Positions 44,454-53,493 of a DNA stretch of 64,000 nt are shown one piece after another. Where the stretch lies: positions 372,001 to 436,000 of the forward strand of contig NZ_PDZL01000004.1 of the NCBI RefSeq assembly GCF_002735705.1, read 5' to 3'. The notes beneath the pieces were generated by a model. It searched no databases. It saw only the letters and a program-made list of their open reading frames with translations, and had not been told where the DNA came from. A program made the position numbers and the translations under genes. Position 1 is the first letter of the stretch. The number at the start of each line of letters is the position of its first letter. Source of the stretch: Janthinobacterium sp. BJB426 (GTDB lineage: Bacteria; Pseudomonadota; Gammaproteobacteria; Burkholderiales; Burkholderiaceae_D).

Positions 44454-45956
44454 ATGGCAAATCGCGAAACATTAGGATTGATCAAGGGCGCACGCGCGGG
44501 CGATGTGGCTTGCCAGCTGGCGTTGGGACGCGTGTATCTGTTTGGACAGGGTGTGCCGCAAAGCTTGCCCACGGCCTTGCACTGGCTGGCGCGGGCGGCC
44601 CAGGAGGATAGCGAGGAAGCGTGCCTGCTGATCGGCACGCACGTGCCGTTCGAAGTGGCGCAACCGGCAGCCAAGGCGCTGATCCCGTATTACGCGCAGG
44701 CGTTCGATGCGGGCCTGGTGCAGGCGGGCCTGGTGCTGGCGCAGCTGGTGCTGGGCAATGCCGCCAGCCACTGTGAAACCATGCGCGCCAAGGCGCGCGT
44801 TGCGCTGGACGCCGCCGTGCGCGCCGGCTTGCCCGATGCGCAATGGTTGTTATCCATGCAAGAGGGATCGCTTGCCGCTTCCGGGCCGGCCACCAGCCTG
44901 GCTGGCGAGCACGCCTTCGATGGCGACGCGCCGCTGTACGCCTGGCTGGAGCAGGCATGGAGCCAGGGCAACCATGCGGGCTTCCTGTCGCAAGGCTTGC
45001 CGCTGGCGCGCGAATTGCTGCAACGCCAGGCAGCGGCCGGGGCGCGCACGATCGCCCTCGACGCGCAGCAGGTGTTGTTGCTGTCGCGGTGCGCCCAGGC
45101 CTTGGCGCCTGGCGGCGATGCCGAGGGCTGGCAGTGTTGCGAGCTGGCCGCGCATGGCGGCGACCGCACGGCGCAGCTGGAGCTGGGGCTCGGCTATGCG
45201 CGCATGGATGCGCATGGCCAGCGCCTGGCCACGCGCAATGGCGCGGCCAATTTCAAGCGGGCCGTGCGCTGGCTGACGCAGGCTGGCGAGCAGGGACTGG
45301 CCGAAGCCTGGTTCGTGCTGTCGCGCATCTATACGAAACCGGAATTTTCCCAACGCAATGTGGTCGAAGCCCATTCCTGCCTGGAGCGTGCCGCCGACCT
45401 GGGGCATGGCCCGGCCCAGCTCGAGTGCGGCATGCATGCCTGGCGCAATCGCCGCGACGGCGTCAACAATGATGTGCGGGCCGCGTACTGGCTGCTGCAG
45501 GCGCAGGCGCAAGGCAGTCGTGAAGCGGAGGCGGCGCTGGCGAAGATTGCGCCGCAAGGCGAACCCGGCGACTGGGGCCAGTGCGCCGCCATGCACGCCG
45601 ATGGGCATTTGCGGCAATTGGGCCAGAGCCACCCCCTGCTGGCGGCGCGGCTGGCACTGGCGCGCTGCTTTCATCTGTCGCGTGCCGAGGCGCTGCTGCT
45701 CGATATCCATGCAGCCGACCAGGGGCATTGTCTGTTGATCGATATCAGCGCCACGCATGGGCGCGGCAAGCGGCGCCTGGTGCTGATCCGCACGGCGCAG
45801 GAGCGGCAGCTGCTCGACCAGGCGGTGCGCCTGTTCGAGCGCGTCGATTGCGGCGTGGCGGGGCCGGAAGGCAATTACCGGCAGCGCCTGTACCGCCTGA
45901 AGTGCTACCTGGCGGAACTTGATGTCGCGCAGGAACAGCAGTTCCTGGCGGCCTGA
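44454..45956 (+). CDS. Sel1-repeat protein
   Basis: A 500-residue protein made of Sel1-like (TPR-related) helical repeats. Examples are LALGRVYLFGQGVPQSLPTA near residue 30, a unit near residue 275 (AVRWLTQAGEQGLAEAWFVLSRIY) and units at 310-370. The C-terminal 130 residues form a separate globular part (LRQLGQSHPLLAARLALARCF onward). Sel1 proteins scaffold protein interactions. No signal peptide is visible. The ATG at 44454 was preferred to an upstream TTG; the ribosome site is weak. Confidence 0.8.
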   Translation: MANRETLGLIKGARAGDVACQLALGRVYLFGQGVPQSLPTALHWLARAAQEDSEEACLLIGTHVPFEVAQPAAKALIPYYAQAFDAGLVQAGLVLAQLVLGNAASHCETMRAKARVALDAAVRAGLPDAQWLLSMQEGSLAASGPATSLAGEHAFDGDAPLYAWLEQAWSQGNHAGFLSQGLPLARELLQRQAAAGARTIALDAQQVLLLSRCAQALAPGGDAEGWQCCELAAHGGDRTAQLELGLGYARMDAHGQRLATRNGAANFKRAVRWLTQAGEQGLAEAWFVLSRIYTKPEFSQRNVVEAHSCLERAADLGHGPAQLECGMHAWRNRRDGVNNDVRAAYWLLQAQAQGSREAEAALAKIAPQGEPGDWGQCAAMHADGHLRQLGQSHPLLAARLALARCFHLSRAEALLLDIHAADQGHCLLIDISATHGRGKRRLVLIRTAQERQLLDQAVRLFERVDCGVAGPEGNYRQRLYRLKCYLAELDVAQEQQFLAA

Positions 45957-45980
45957 CTTTTACTGCTCACTTTCACCCGT

Positions 45981-46844
45981 CTACAACTCGATCGTGCCTT
46001 CGAACACGGTCACGGCCGGGCCCGTCATCAGCACGGGCTGGCCGGGGCCTTGCCAGGCGATCGACAGTTCGCCGCCGCGCGCGCTGATGCGCACGGGGGA
46101 ATCGAGCAAGCCGCGCAGGATGCCGGCCACGGCGGCGGCGCAGGCACCCGTGCCGCACGCCAGGGTTTCGCCCGCGCCCCGTTCAAATACGCGCAGTTTC
46201 ACATGATGGCGGTCGACGACCTGCATGTAGCCGGCGTTGACCCTGCGGGGAAAGCGCGGATGGTGCTCGATGCGCGGACCCGTCACTTCCAGGTCTTGCG
46301 CCTCGACATCATCGACCACTTGCACGGCATGCGGATTGCCCATCGAGACGACGGACACCAGCACGGGAGAGGTTTGGCCCGGCAAGGCCAGGTCCAGCGG
46401 CCACACAGTGTCGTTGCCTTGCGCCACGCCATCGATGCCGTTGGCATCGAACGGCACCAGCTGTGGCTCCAGCACGGGCGCGCCCATGTCGACCGTGATG
46501 CTGCCGTCGAGTTCCAGGCGCGGCGCGATGATGCCGGCCATGGTTTCTACGCGGATACTGTCCTTGGTCGATAAACCCTTTTCGCTGACGAACTTGACGA
46601 AGGCGCGCGCGCCGTTGCCGCACTGTTCCACTTCGCCGCCATCGTTGTTATAGATGCGGTAGCGGAAGTCGCAGCCGGGCAGGCGCGGCTTTTCCACCAC
46701 GAGGATCTGGTCGGCGCCGATGCCGAAACGGCGGTCGGCCAGGCGCTGCCACTGGGCCGGCGTGAGGTCGATATCTTGATGGATGGCATCGATGACGATG
46801 AAGTCATTGCCGGCGCCATGCATTTTGGTAAATTGAAGTTTCAT
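45981..46844 (-). CDS. dapF: DapF, diaminopimelate epimerase
   Basis: A 287-residue cytosolic enzyme converting LL- to meso-diaminopimelate for lysine and peptidoglycan. It starts [15 protein letters not shown]. The two catalytic cysteines are in EQCGNGAR (C75) and [10 protein letters not shown] (near residue 227). It lies 11 bases downstream of the second acyltransferase gene on the same strand. Confidence 0.96.
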   Translation of the reverse strand: MKLQFTKMHGAGNDFIVIDAIHQDIDLTPAQWQRLADRRFGIGADQILVVEKPRLPGCDFRYRIYNNDGGEVEQCGNGARAFVKFVSEKGLSTKDSIRVETMAGIIAPRLELDGSITVDMGAPVLEPQLVPFDANGIDGVAQGNDTVWPLDLALPGQTSPVLVSVVSMGNPHAVQVVDDVEAQDLEVTGPRIEHHPRFPRRVNAGYMQVVDRHHVKLRVFERGAGETLACGTGACAAAVAGILRGLLDSPVRISARGGELSIAWQGPGQPVLMTGPAVTVFEGTIEL

Positions 46845-46855
46845 GGTCTGCCGTA

Positions 46856-47731
46856 TCACTTGTGCTGGTTATAGAACGATGCTTCGCCTTCCGGACGCGT
46901 CTTGAAGCGTTTATGCGTCCAGAAATACTCGGCTGGTGCTTCGCGCACTCTTTCCTCGATGAATTCGTTCATGCGGCGCGTGGCGGCCGTGATGTCGTCG
47001 CCCGGATAATCGTCCCAGGCCGGGTAATACGTCACTTGCCAGCCCTGGTAATTGGGCAGAAAGGTGGCGATGACGGGAATGACTTGCGCCTTGGCGGCCA
47101 GCGCCAGGCGCGCCGTGGCCGTCAGGGTGGCGGCGGGCACGCCGAAGAAGGGCACGAATTCCGCATCCTTCTCGCCGAAATCCATGTCCGGCAGCATGAA
47201 ATACGGCAAGCCGTCGCGCAGCGCGCGCAGAATCGTCTTGATGCCGTCCTGGCGCGTAAACAGCTTGGGCGGCTTGAAGCGCGAACGGCCGTTGCGCAAG
47301 GCCTGGTCGAAGGCGGCGTTCTTTTGCTGCACATACATCGACGAGGCGGAGATCTCCATGGCGGTAGCGGCGCCGGCCACGTCGAGGCAGACAAAGTGCG
47401 GACACAGCAGGATGGTCGGCTTGGCCGCGATCTGCTGGCCGGGGAAGGCGGGCACCTTCTTGATCAGGCGGTTCAGGCGTGCTTCCGATGACCACCACAG
47501 GATGCTGCGTTCCCACACGCTGCGCGAGTACGCCTGGAAATGCTGGCGCGCCAGCGCCACGCGTTGCTTTTCCGTCAGCTCCGGCATGCACAGGCGCAGA
47601 TTCGTCAGGGCGATGTCGCGGCGCGCGGGCATGGCGATGAACAGCAGGCTGCCGACGGCCACGCCGAAGCGGCCGAGGATGGGCAAGGGCAGCCAGTGCA
47701 GCAGCCACATGAAGGCGATCAGCAGTCTCAT
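46856..47731 (-). CDS. LpxL/HtrB-family lipid A acyltransferase, second copy
   Basis: A 291-residue inner-membrane acyltransferase that adds secondary acyl chains to lipid A. It has an N-terminal membrane helix (about 2-32), and the HX4D motif is H112-x4-D117 in [29 protein letters not shown] and [13 protein letters not shown] are typical later motifs. Its ATG overlaps the stop of the upstream paralogue (ATGA). Which acyl position it serves cannot be told from sequence. Confidence 0.92.
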   Translation of the reverse strand: MRLLIAFMWLLHWLPLPILGRFGVAVGSLLFIAMPARRDIALTNLRLCMPELTEKQRVALARQHFQAYSRSVWERSILWWSSEARLNRLIKKVPAFPGQQIAAKPTILLCPHFVCLDVAGAATAMEISASSMYVQQKNAAFDQALRNGRSRFKPPKLFTRQDGIKTILRALRDGLPYFMLPDMDFGEKDAEFVPFFGVPAATLTATARLALAAKAQVIPVIATFLPNYQGWQVTYYPAWDDYPGDDITAATRRMNEFIEERVREAPAEYFWTHKRFKTRPEGEASFYNQHK

Positions 47732-48597
47732 GCCTGCTCCTTGGCGGCATCGGACGTGGCGGACGTGGGCGGCGGCGCGCCGCGCGGCACCTTGTAGCGA
47801 TTGTAGCTCCACAGGTATTGCGCCGGGCTGCGCGCGATCAATTGTTCCATCGCCGCGTTGATGGTGCGCGCCTGCTCGGCCGAGGTGCTGGCTAGCGACT
47901 CGGTGAAGGGCACGAAATGCACGACATAGCCGCGCCCGCCCGGCAGGCGTTCCGCGTAAGTGATGATGACTTCGGCGCCGCCCATCTGCGCCAGCTTGGC
48001 GGGCAGGGTCATGGTGTAGGCGGGACGGCCGAAGAAATCGGCCCACACGCCTTCGCCTTCTTGCGGCACCTGGTCGGGCAGCAGGCCGATCGGTTGTCCT
48101 TTTTTCAGGCATTTGGCGAAGATGCGCACGCCCGACATATTGGCTGGCGCCAGCATCAGGTTTTCGCGCGCGCGGGCGCCTTCGATCAGCGGTTTCAGGG
48201 CGGCGCGCTTGGGCGGGCGGTACATCACGGTGAGCGGCGTGCGCAGCGCGATTTGCTGGGCGACGATTTCAAAGCAGCCCAGGTGCGGCGTCAGGAAGAC
48301 GATGCCACGGCCGTGCTGCAGCGCTTTTTCCACCAGTTCCCAGTTTTCCACCGTTGCATGGCGCGCCACGCGTTCGGCTGGCGCGCACCAGATGAAGGAC
48401 AATTCCAGCACGCTCTTGCCCGCTTCGGCCACGGCCGTGTGCAAGTGTTGCGAAAACCCCGCACCTTGCATGTTCTCGCGCATGCGGCGGCGGTAGGACG
48501 GGGAAATGGCGTAAATCACCCAGCCGAGCGCAGCGCCCAGGGTATGCAGGACGGGCAGGGGAAAGATCGATAAGAAGCGGAAAATTGGGACTAACAT
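47728..48597 (-). CDS. LpxL/HtrB-family lipid A acyltransferase, first copy
   Basis: A 289-residue paralogue of the following gene. It has an N-terminal membrane helix (about 8-32). The catalytic motif has Glu instead of Asp (H105-x4-E110 in PHLGCFE). YRPPKR, LLPDQVP and QYLWSYNRYKVPRG follow the family pattern. It starts at 48597 (MLVPIFRFLS); the frame extends to 48636. Divergent from metK with 188 bases between. Confidence 0.92.
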   Translation of the reverse strand: MLVPIFRFLSIFPLPVLHTLGAALGWVIYAISPSYRRRMRENMQGAGFSQHLHTAVAEAGKSVLELSFIWCAPAERVARHATVENWELVEKALQHGRGIVFLTPHLGCFEIVAQQIALRTPLTVMYRPPKRAALKPLIEGARARENLMLAPANMSGVRIFAKCLKKGQPIGLLPDQVPQEGEGVWADFFGRPAYTMTLPAKLAQMGGAEVIITYAERLPGGRGYVVHFVPFTESLASTSAEQARTINAAMEQLIARSPAQYLWSYNRYKVPRGAPPPTSATSDAAKEQA

Positions 48598-48785
48598 GTA
48601 TAAGCTGTTTCCAGGAATGGCGTGTTGCCGTGCCAAAATTTTTTAAGAAGCGTAAAATACCACGTATGCAGTAACCGCTGAGTTAATAGACAACTTGCGA
48701 TGCGGAATATAAATCTCGCTAAAGCGTCGCAGGCAAAATCCTCTTTACTGCGACAGAACATTCACATAGTAAACAGGAGCTTGCA

Positions 48786-49952
48786 ATGTCAAACGACTAT
48801 CTCTTCACTTCCGAATCCGTTTCGGAAGGCCATCCCGACAAGGTTGCCGATCAAATTTCCGACGCCATCCTTGACGCCATCCTGACCCAGGATCCAGCCG
48901 CCCGCGTGGCTGCTGAAACCCTGTGCAACACCGGTCTGGTGGTGCTGGCTGGCGAGATTACCACGCACGCCAATGTGGATTATATTCAAGTTGCGCGCGA
49001 AACCATCAAACGCATCGGCTACGACAACACGGAATACGGCATCGACTACAAGGGGTGCGCCGTGCTGGTGGCCTACGACAAGCAGTCGCCGGACATCGCG
49101 CAAGGCGTCGATGAAGGTGCGGGGATTGACCTGGATCAAGGCGCTGGCGATCAGGGCCTGATGTTCGGCTATGCCTGCGATGAAACGGCCGAGCTGATGC
49201 CCGCCGCCATCCACTACGCGCACCGCCTGGTCGAGCGCCAGTCGCAGCTGCGCAAGGATGGCCGTCTGCCATGGCTGCGTCCGGACGCGAAATCGCAAGT
49301 GACCCTGCGCTACGTCGATGGCCGCCCCGTCGGCGTGCACACGGTCGTGCTGTCGACCCAGCATGCGCCGGAAATCTCGCACAAGCAGATCGAAGAAGCC
49401 GTCATCGAAGAAATCATCAAGCCGATCCTGCCGCGCGAATGGCTGACGGAGACCAAATTCCTCGTCAACCCGACGGGCCGTTTCGTCATCGGCGGCCCGC
49501 AAGGCGATTGCGGCTTGACCGGCCGCAAGATCATCGTCGACACCTACGGTGGCGCAGCGCCGCACGGCGGCGGCGCGTTCTCGGGCAAGGATCCTTCGAA
49601 AGTCGACCGTTCGGCAGCCTACGCGGCCCGTTACGTGGCGAAAAACATCGTCGCGGCCGGCCTGGCGCGCCAATGCCAGGTGCAGGTCAGCTACGCCATC
49701 GGCGTGGCCAAGCCGATCAACATCACCGTCTACACGGAAGGCACGGGCGTGATTCCCGACGCGGAAATCGCCAAGCTGGTGCTGGCGCACTTTGATTTGC
49801 GTCCAAAAGGCATCGTGCAAATGCTCGACCTGCTGCGCCCGATCTACCAGAAGAGCGCCGCCTACGGCCACTTCGGCCGCGAAGAGCCGGAATTCACGTG
49901 GGAACGCACGGACAAGGTCGCCCTGCTGCGCGACGCTGCCGGCCTGAAGTAA
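48786..49952 (+). CDS. metK: MetK, S-adenosylmethionine synthetase
   Basis: A 388-residue enzyme making SAM from methionine and ATP. All signatures are present: [19 protein letters not shown] at the start, [12 protein letters not shown] in the middle and [19 protein letters not shown]. The ribosome site is ACAGGAG. Its own terminator follows (49972-50007), so it is transcribed separately from ahcY. I see no SAM riboswitch upstream. Confidence 0.98.
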   Translation: MSNDYLFTSESVSEGHPDKVADQISDAILDAILTQDPAARVAAETLCNTGLVVLAGEITTHANVDYIQVARETIKRIGYDNTEYGIDYKGCAVLVAYDKQSPDIAQGVDEGAGIDLDQGAGDQGLMFGYACDETAELMPAAIHYAHRLVERQSQLRKDGRLPWLRPDAKSQVTLRYVDGRPVGVHTVVLSTQHAPEISHKQIEEAVIEEIIKPILPREWLTETKFLVNPTGRFVIGGPQGDCGLTGRKIIVDTYGGAAPHGGGAFSGKDPSKVDRSAAYAARYVAKNIVAAGLARQCQVQVSYAIGVAKPINITVYTEGTGVIPDAEIAKLVLAHFDLRPKGIVQMLDLLRPIYQKSAAYGHFGREEPEFTWERTDKVALLRDAAGLK

Positions 49953-49971
49953 TCTAGTCAGACTTGCAAGA

Positions 49972-50007
49972 AAAGCGCCCCGGCCTCTGGCCGCGGGCGC
50001 TTTTTTT
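49972..50007 (+). terminator. Terminator of metK
   Basis: Stem AGCGCCC (49974-49980) pairs with GGGCGCT (49995-50001), with an inner CGGCC/GGCCG stem, followed by seven T. A textbook intrinsic terminator. Confidence 0.9.
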
Positions 50008-50078
50008 ATGTGTTGTTACATGGCAATACATGGCGAACAAACTGGCGCGCCGGCCTTGCCAATGTTAAAATCCACAGT

Positions 50079-50139
50079 CCGAGGAGCGTTGCGACGAAGA
50101 AATTCGCCAGGCTCGGAATATCCTGCAACTGCGCTCACG
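50079..50139 (+). ncRNA. SAH riboswitch upstream of ahcY
   Basis: The conserved SAH-riboswitch core is visible. CCGAGGAGCGTTGCGACG begins the element, the matching CCAGGCTCGG lies about 27 bases on, and GCAACTGCGCTCACG closes it. CCGAG pairs with CTCGG and GAGCG/GAGCGT with CGCTC to make the pseudoknotted fold. The element ends 29 bases before the ahcY ATG and 16 before its AAAGGAGGG site. SAH riboswitches turn on SAH-recycling genes when SAH accumulates. Confidence 0.93.
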
Positions 50140-50167
50140 TACCTTTTTCAACTGAAAGGAGGGCGTG

Positions 50168-51592
50168 ATGAACGCCGTACTCAAATCGCAACACGACTAC
50201 ACCATCGCCGATATCACTCTGGCTGCATGGGGCGACAAAGAAATCAAGATTGCTGAAACGGAAATGCCTGGCCTGATGGCCATCCGCGAAGAATTCGCGG
50301 CAGCGCAGCCTTTGAAAGGCGCGCGCATCACCGGTTCCATCCACATGACCATCCAGACCGCCGTGCTGATCCAGACCCTGGAAGCACTGGGCGCGCAAGT
50401 GCGTTGGGCATCGTGCAACATTTACTCCACGCAAGATCACGCTGCCGCCGCCATCGCCGCCGCCGGCACGCCTGTGTTCGCCATCAAGGGCGAGTCGCTG
50501 GATGACTACTGGGAATACACGCACCGCATCTTCGAATGGCCGAACATGGACGGCAAGGCGGTCTACTCGAACATGATCCTCGACGATGGCGGCGACGCTA
50601 CCCTGCTGCTGCACCTGGGCGTGCGCGCGGAAACCGACCTGTCGGTGCTGGCGAATCCGGGTTCGGAAGAAGAAATCTGCATGTTCAACTCGATCAAGCG
50701 TCATCTGCTGGCCGACCCGACCTGGTACTCGAAGCGTCTGCCGGAAATCCTCGGCGTGACGGAAGAAACCACCACCGGCGTGCACCGTTTGTACCAGATG
50801 CACAAGGAAGGCAAGCTGGCTTTCCCTGCGATCAACGTCAACGATTCCGTCACGAAATCGAAGTTCGACAACCTGTATGGCTGCCGCGAGTCCTTGGTCG
50901 ACGGCATCAAGCGCGCCACCGACGTGATGATCGCCGGTAAAGTGGCCGTTATCGCCGGTTACGGTGACGTCGGCAAGGGTTCGGCCCAAGCCATGCGCGC
51001 CCTGTCGGCGCAAGTGTGGGTAACGGAAGTCGATCCGATCTGCGCACTGCAGGCGGCGATGGAAGGCTACCGCGTCGTGACCATGGATTACGCCTGCGAA
51101 CACGGCGACATCTTTGTCACCTGCACCGGCAACTATCACATCCTCACGCACGATCACCTGACGCGCATGAAAGACCAGGCCATCGTCTGCAACATTGGTC
51201 ACTTCGACAATGAAATCGACGTTGCTTCGTTGAAACAATACGAGTGGGAAAACATCAAGCCGCAAGTCGACCACATCATCTTCCCGTCGGGCCGCCGCAT
51301 CATCCTGCTGGCCGAAGGTCGCCTGGTCAACCTCGGTTGCGGCACGGGCCACCCGTCGTACGTGATGAGCTCGTCGTTCGCCAACCAGACGATCGCGCAG
51401 ATCGAGCTGTACGCGAACACGGCCAACTACCCGGTCGGCGTGTACACCCTGCCAAAACACCTGGACGAAAAAGTCGCCCGCCTGCAACTCAAAAAGTTGA
51501 ATGCGCAGCTGACGGAACTGACGCAAGAGCAAGCCGACTACATCGGCGTGCGTCAAGAAGGCCCCTACAAGCCTGAACACTACCGCTATTAA
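50168..51592 (+). CDS. ahcY: AhcY, adenosylhomocysteinase
   Basis: A 474-residue NAD-dependent hydrolase splitting SAH into adenosine and homocysteine. It has [40 protein letters not shown] early, the extra segment at about 150-190 typical of bacterial long forms, [27 protein letters not shown] as the NAD fold, and the C-terminal [13 protein letters not shown] and [10 protein letters not shown] end. The strong site AAAGGAGGG supports the ATG at 50168 over the GTG one codon upstream. Confidence 0.97.
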   Translation: MNAVLKSQHDYTIADITLAAWGDKEIKIAETEMPGLMAIREEFAAAQPLKGARITGSIHMTIQTAVLIQTLEALGAQVRWASCNIYSTQDHAAAAIAAAGTPVFAIKGESLDDYWEYTHRIFEWPNMDGKAVYSNMILDDGGDATLLLHLGVRAETDLSVLANPGSEEEICMFNSIKRHLLADPTWYSKRLPEILGVTEETTTGVHRLYQMHKEGKLAFPAINVNDSVTKSKFDNLYGCRESLVDGIKRATDVMIAGKVAVIAGYGDVGKGSAQAMRALSAQVWVTEVDPICALQAAMEGYRVVTMDYACEHGDIFVTCTGNYHILTHDHLTRMKDQAIVCNIGHFDNEIDVASLKQYEWENIKPQVDHIIFPSGRRIILLAEGRLVNLGCGTGHPSYVMSSSFANQTIAQIELYANTANYPVGVYTLPKHLDEKVARLQLKKLNAQLTELTQEQADYIGVRQEGPYKPEHYRY

Positions 51593-51625
51593 TCGGTAGC
51601 TCTGGGCTGTAACTCACCCTCTGAG

Positions 51626-51659
51626 GGCCGGCGCCTGCCGCCGGCCTGACCCTATTTTT
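51626..51659 (+). terminator. Hairpin after ahcY
   Basis: An 8-bp stem GGCCGGCG/CGCCGGCC with a 5-base loop. The T-run (TTTTT) is displaced 7-8 bases downstream, so it may only reduce read-through into the membrane protein and metF. Confidence 0.5.
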
Positions 51660-51673
51660 GACAGGCTAGAGAA

Positions 51674-52030
51674 ATGCGCTTGCTACTGATTTGGTTTATC
51701 AATGCGGCAGCCCTGTTTGCCGTCCCCTACCTGATGCACTCGGTGACGATGAGCAGCGGCTGGACGGCGCTGCTGGCCGCTGCCGTGCTGGGGCTGGTCA
51801 ATGCGTTGATCCGTCCCTTGCTGATCCTGCTGACCCTGCCCGTGACGTTCTTGTCGCTGGGCTTGTTCATCTTGATCATCAACGGCTTCATGTTCTGGCT
51901 GGTGGCGCAGATGATCGATGGTTTCCATGTCGCCAGTTTCTGGTCTGCCGTGGGCGGTGCCATTTTGTACAGCATCATTTCCTGGGCCCTGTCGACCTTA
52001 CTTTTGAGTAACGACGATGGAAAAGCATAA
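51674..52030 (+). CDS. Small membrane protein, phage-holin 4_2-like family
   Basis: A 118-residue protein with four membrane helices (about 2-20, 31-48, 52-75, 88-110). It matches the phage-holin-4_2 type family of bacterial membrane proteins, common in Gram-negative genomes, with LGLVNALIRPLLILLTLPVTFLSLGL as its core. It is not a phage gene here and its function is unknown. Its stop lies 14 bases inside metF, so the two are translationally linked within the ahcY operon. Confidence 0.85.
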   Translation: MRLLLIWFINAAALFAVPYLMHSVTMSSGWTALLAAAVLGLVNALIRPLLILLTLPVTFLSLGLFILIINGFMFWLVAQMIDGFHVASFWSAVGGAILYSIISWALSTLLLSNDDGKA

Positions 52031-52847
52031 TTTCAGTATTGAGTTTTTCCCGCCGAAAACCCCGGAAGGGGCGGAAAAGCTGCGTGCCACGCGTGTCAAA
52101 TTGTCTGAGTTGCATCCGAAGTATTTCTCGGTGACCTTTGGCGCCGGCGGCACCACGCAGCAGGGCACGCTCGACACCGTGCGCGAGATCCTGGCGGCCG
52201 GCGAACAGGCCGCGCCGCACTTGTCTTGCGTGGGCGGCTCGCGCGAATCGATCCGCGCCGTGCTGGCTGATTTCAAGGCGGCCGGCGTGAAGCGTATCGT
52301 GGCCTTGCGGGGTGACTTGCCCAGCGGCTATGGCGCCTCGGGCGAGTTCCGCTACGCCAACGAGCTTGTGGAATTCATCCGCGCCGAGACGGGCGACCAT
52401 TTTCATATCGAAGTGGCCGCCTATCCGGAAGTGCATCCGCAAGCCCGTTCGCCGCAGGATGACTTGAACGCGTTCGCGCGCAAGGTGCAGGCCGGTGCCG
52501 ACGCGGCCATCACCCAGTATTTCTACAATGCCGACGCGTATTTCCAGTTTGTCGAGCAGACGCAGAAGATGGGCATCAACGTGCCGATCGTGGCCGGCAT
52601 CATGCCGATCACGAATTACACGCAGCTGATGCGCTTTTCGGACATGTGCGGTGCGGAAATTCCTCGCTGGGTGCGTCTGAAGCTGGCCAGCTTCGGCGAC
52701 GACAGCGCGTCGATCAAGGCTTTCGGCCTGGACGTGGTGACGGGCTTGTGCGAACGTCTGCTGGAAGGCGGCGCGCCAGGCTTGCATTTCTATAGCATGA
52801 ACCAGGCGGCGCCCACGACCGCACTGTGGCAGCGCCTGGTGAAATAA
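52017..52847 (+). CDS. metF: MetF, methylenetetrahydrofolate reductase
   Basis: A 276-residue FAD enzyme reducing 5,10-methylene-THF to 5-methyl-THF for methionine synthesis. FSIEFFPPKTPEGAEKL, SVTFGAGGTT and LRGDLP are the family landmarks; DAAITQYFYNADAYFQF and GIMPITN follow. It overlaps the membrane protein gene by 14 bases. With ahcY upstream it completes the regeneration arm of the methyl cycle, under the SAH riboswitch if read-through occurs. Confidence 0.97.
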   Translation: MEKHNFSIEFFPPKTPEGAEKLRATRVKLSELHPKYFSVTFGAGGTTQQGTLDTVREILAAGEQAAPHLSCVGGSRESIRAVLADFKAAGVKRIVALRGDLPSGYGASGEFRYANELVEFIRAETGDHFHIEVAAYPEVHPQARSPQDDLNAFARKVQAGADAAITQYFYNADAYFQFVEQTQKMGINVPIVAGIMPITNYTQLMRFSDMCGAEIPRWVRLKLASFGDDSASIKAFGLDVVTGLCERLLEGGAPGLHFYSMNQAAPTTALWQRLVK

Positions 52848-52861
52848 ACCGTCCTGACGCG

Positions 52862-53461
52862 TTAAAAAAGATCGCCCTCGGTCACGATGTGATCGAGGGC
52901 GATGTCGTATTCGCCGTTGGGAAAGCTGGCAGACAGGCAGGCATAGGCGATGCCGAGGGTGCGCGGACGGGGCGTGGCCGCCAGGGTGCGGTCATAGTAG
53001 CCGCCGCCATAGCCGAGGCGAAAGCGTTCTTGGTTAAAACCCAGGCAGGGCACCAGCAGGGTGGCGGGCGCCGCACGCAGGCGCAACTGGGCCGGCACGG
53101 CCACGCCCATGCCATCCTTCACCATGGCTTCACCGGGCGTCCAATTGCTGAATGCCAGCGGCGCATGCTTTTCAAGCACCACCGGCAAGCTTAATTGCAC
53201 GCCGCGCGCGGCCAATTGCGCATAGGCGCCGTGCAAGTCCGGCTCGCCGTGCAGGGGCCAGTACACGCCCAGTTCCTCGACATTTTCCTGCGCGCACCAG
53301 TCCAGCAGGCGCTGCGCGATGGCCGCATCCCATTGCGCGCGCGTGGCGTCGGGCAGGGCGCGCCGGGCCGTCAGCAAGGCTTTGCGCAAGCCGGCTTTTT
53401 CCTGTGGCGCAATGGGTGGCCGTGCAGCCGGATCGCATGTTATTCTAGGGTCGCTATTCAT
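52862..53461 (-). CDS. 5-formyltetrahydrofolate cyclo-ligase
   Basis: A 199-residue enzyme converting 5-formyl-THF to 5,10-methenyl-THF with ATP. LRKALLTARRALP at the N-terminus, VLVPCLGFNQERFRLGYGGGYYDRTL and the closing ALDHIVTEGDLF are family motifs. It is convergent with metF with a 14-base gap, so folate enzymes meet here. It is divergent from slt. Confidence 0.92.
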   Translation of the reverse strand: MNSDPRITCDPAARPPIAPQEKAGLRKALLTARRALPDATRAQWDAAIAQRLLDWCAQENVEELGVYWPLHGEPDLHGAYAQLAARGVQLSLPVVLEKHAPLAFSNWTPGEAMVKDGMGVAVPAQLRLRAAPATLLVPCLGFNQERFRLGYGGGYYDRTLAATPRPRTLGIAYACLSASFPNGEYDIALDHIVTEGDLF

Positions 53462-53493
53462 ATCACCATCAAGTTAAGATTGAGAGTCGTACA

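Noticed and set aside
48598-48785. A SAM riboswitch before metK
   Set aside because: No SAM-I, SAM-II or SAM-IV type core was recognisable; only promoter-like AT-rich sequence and a ribosome site are visible.
51674-52030. Prophage remnant suggested by the holin-like protein
   Set aside because: The family is widespread in ordinary chromosomes, the gene sits inside the ahcY-metF operon and no other phage gene is near.
53462-53493. 6S RNA next to the 5-formyl-THF cyclo-ligase gene, as in many bacteria
   Set aside because: The gap to the divergent slt gene is only 32 bases, far too short.
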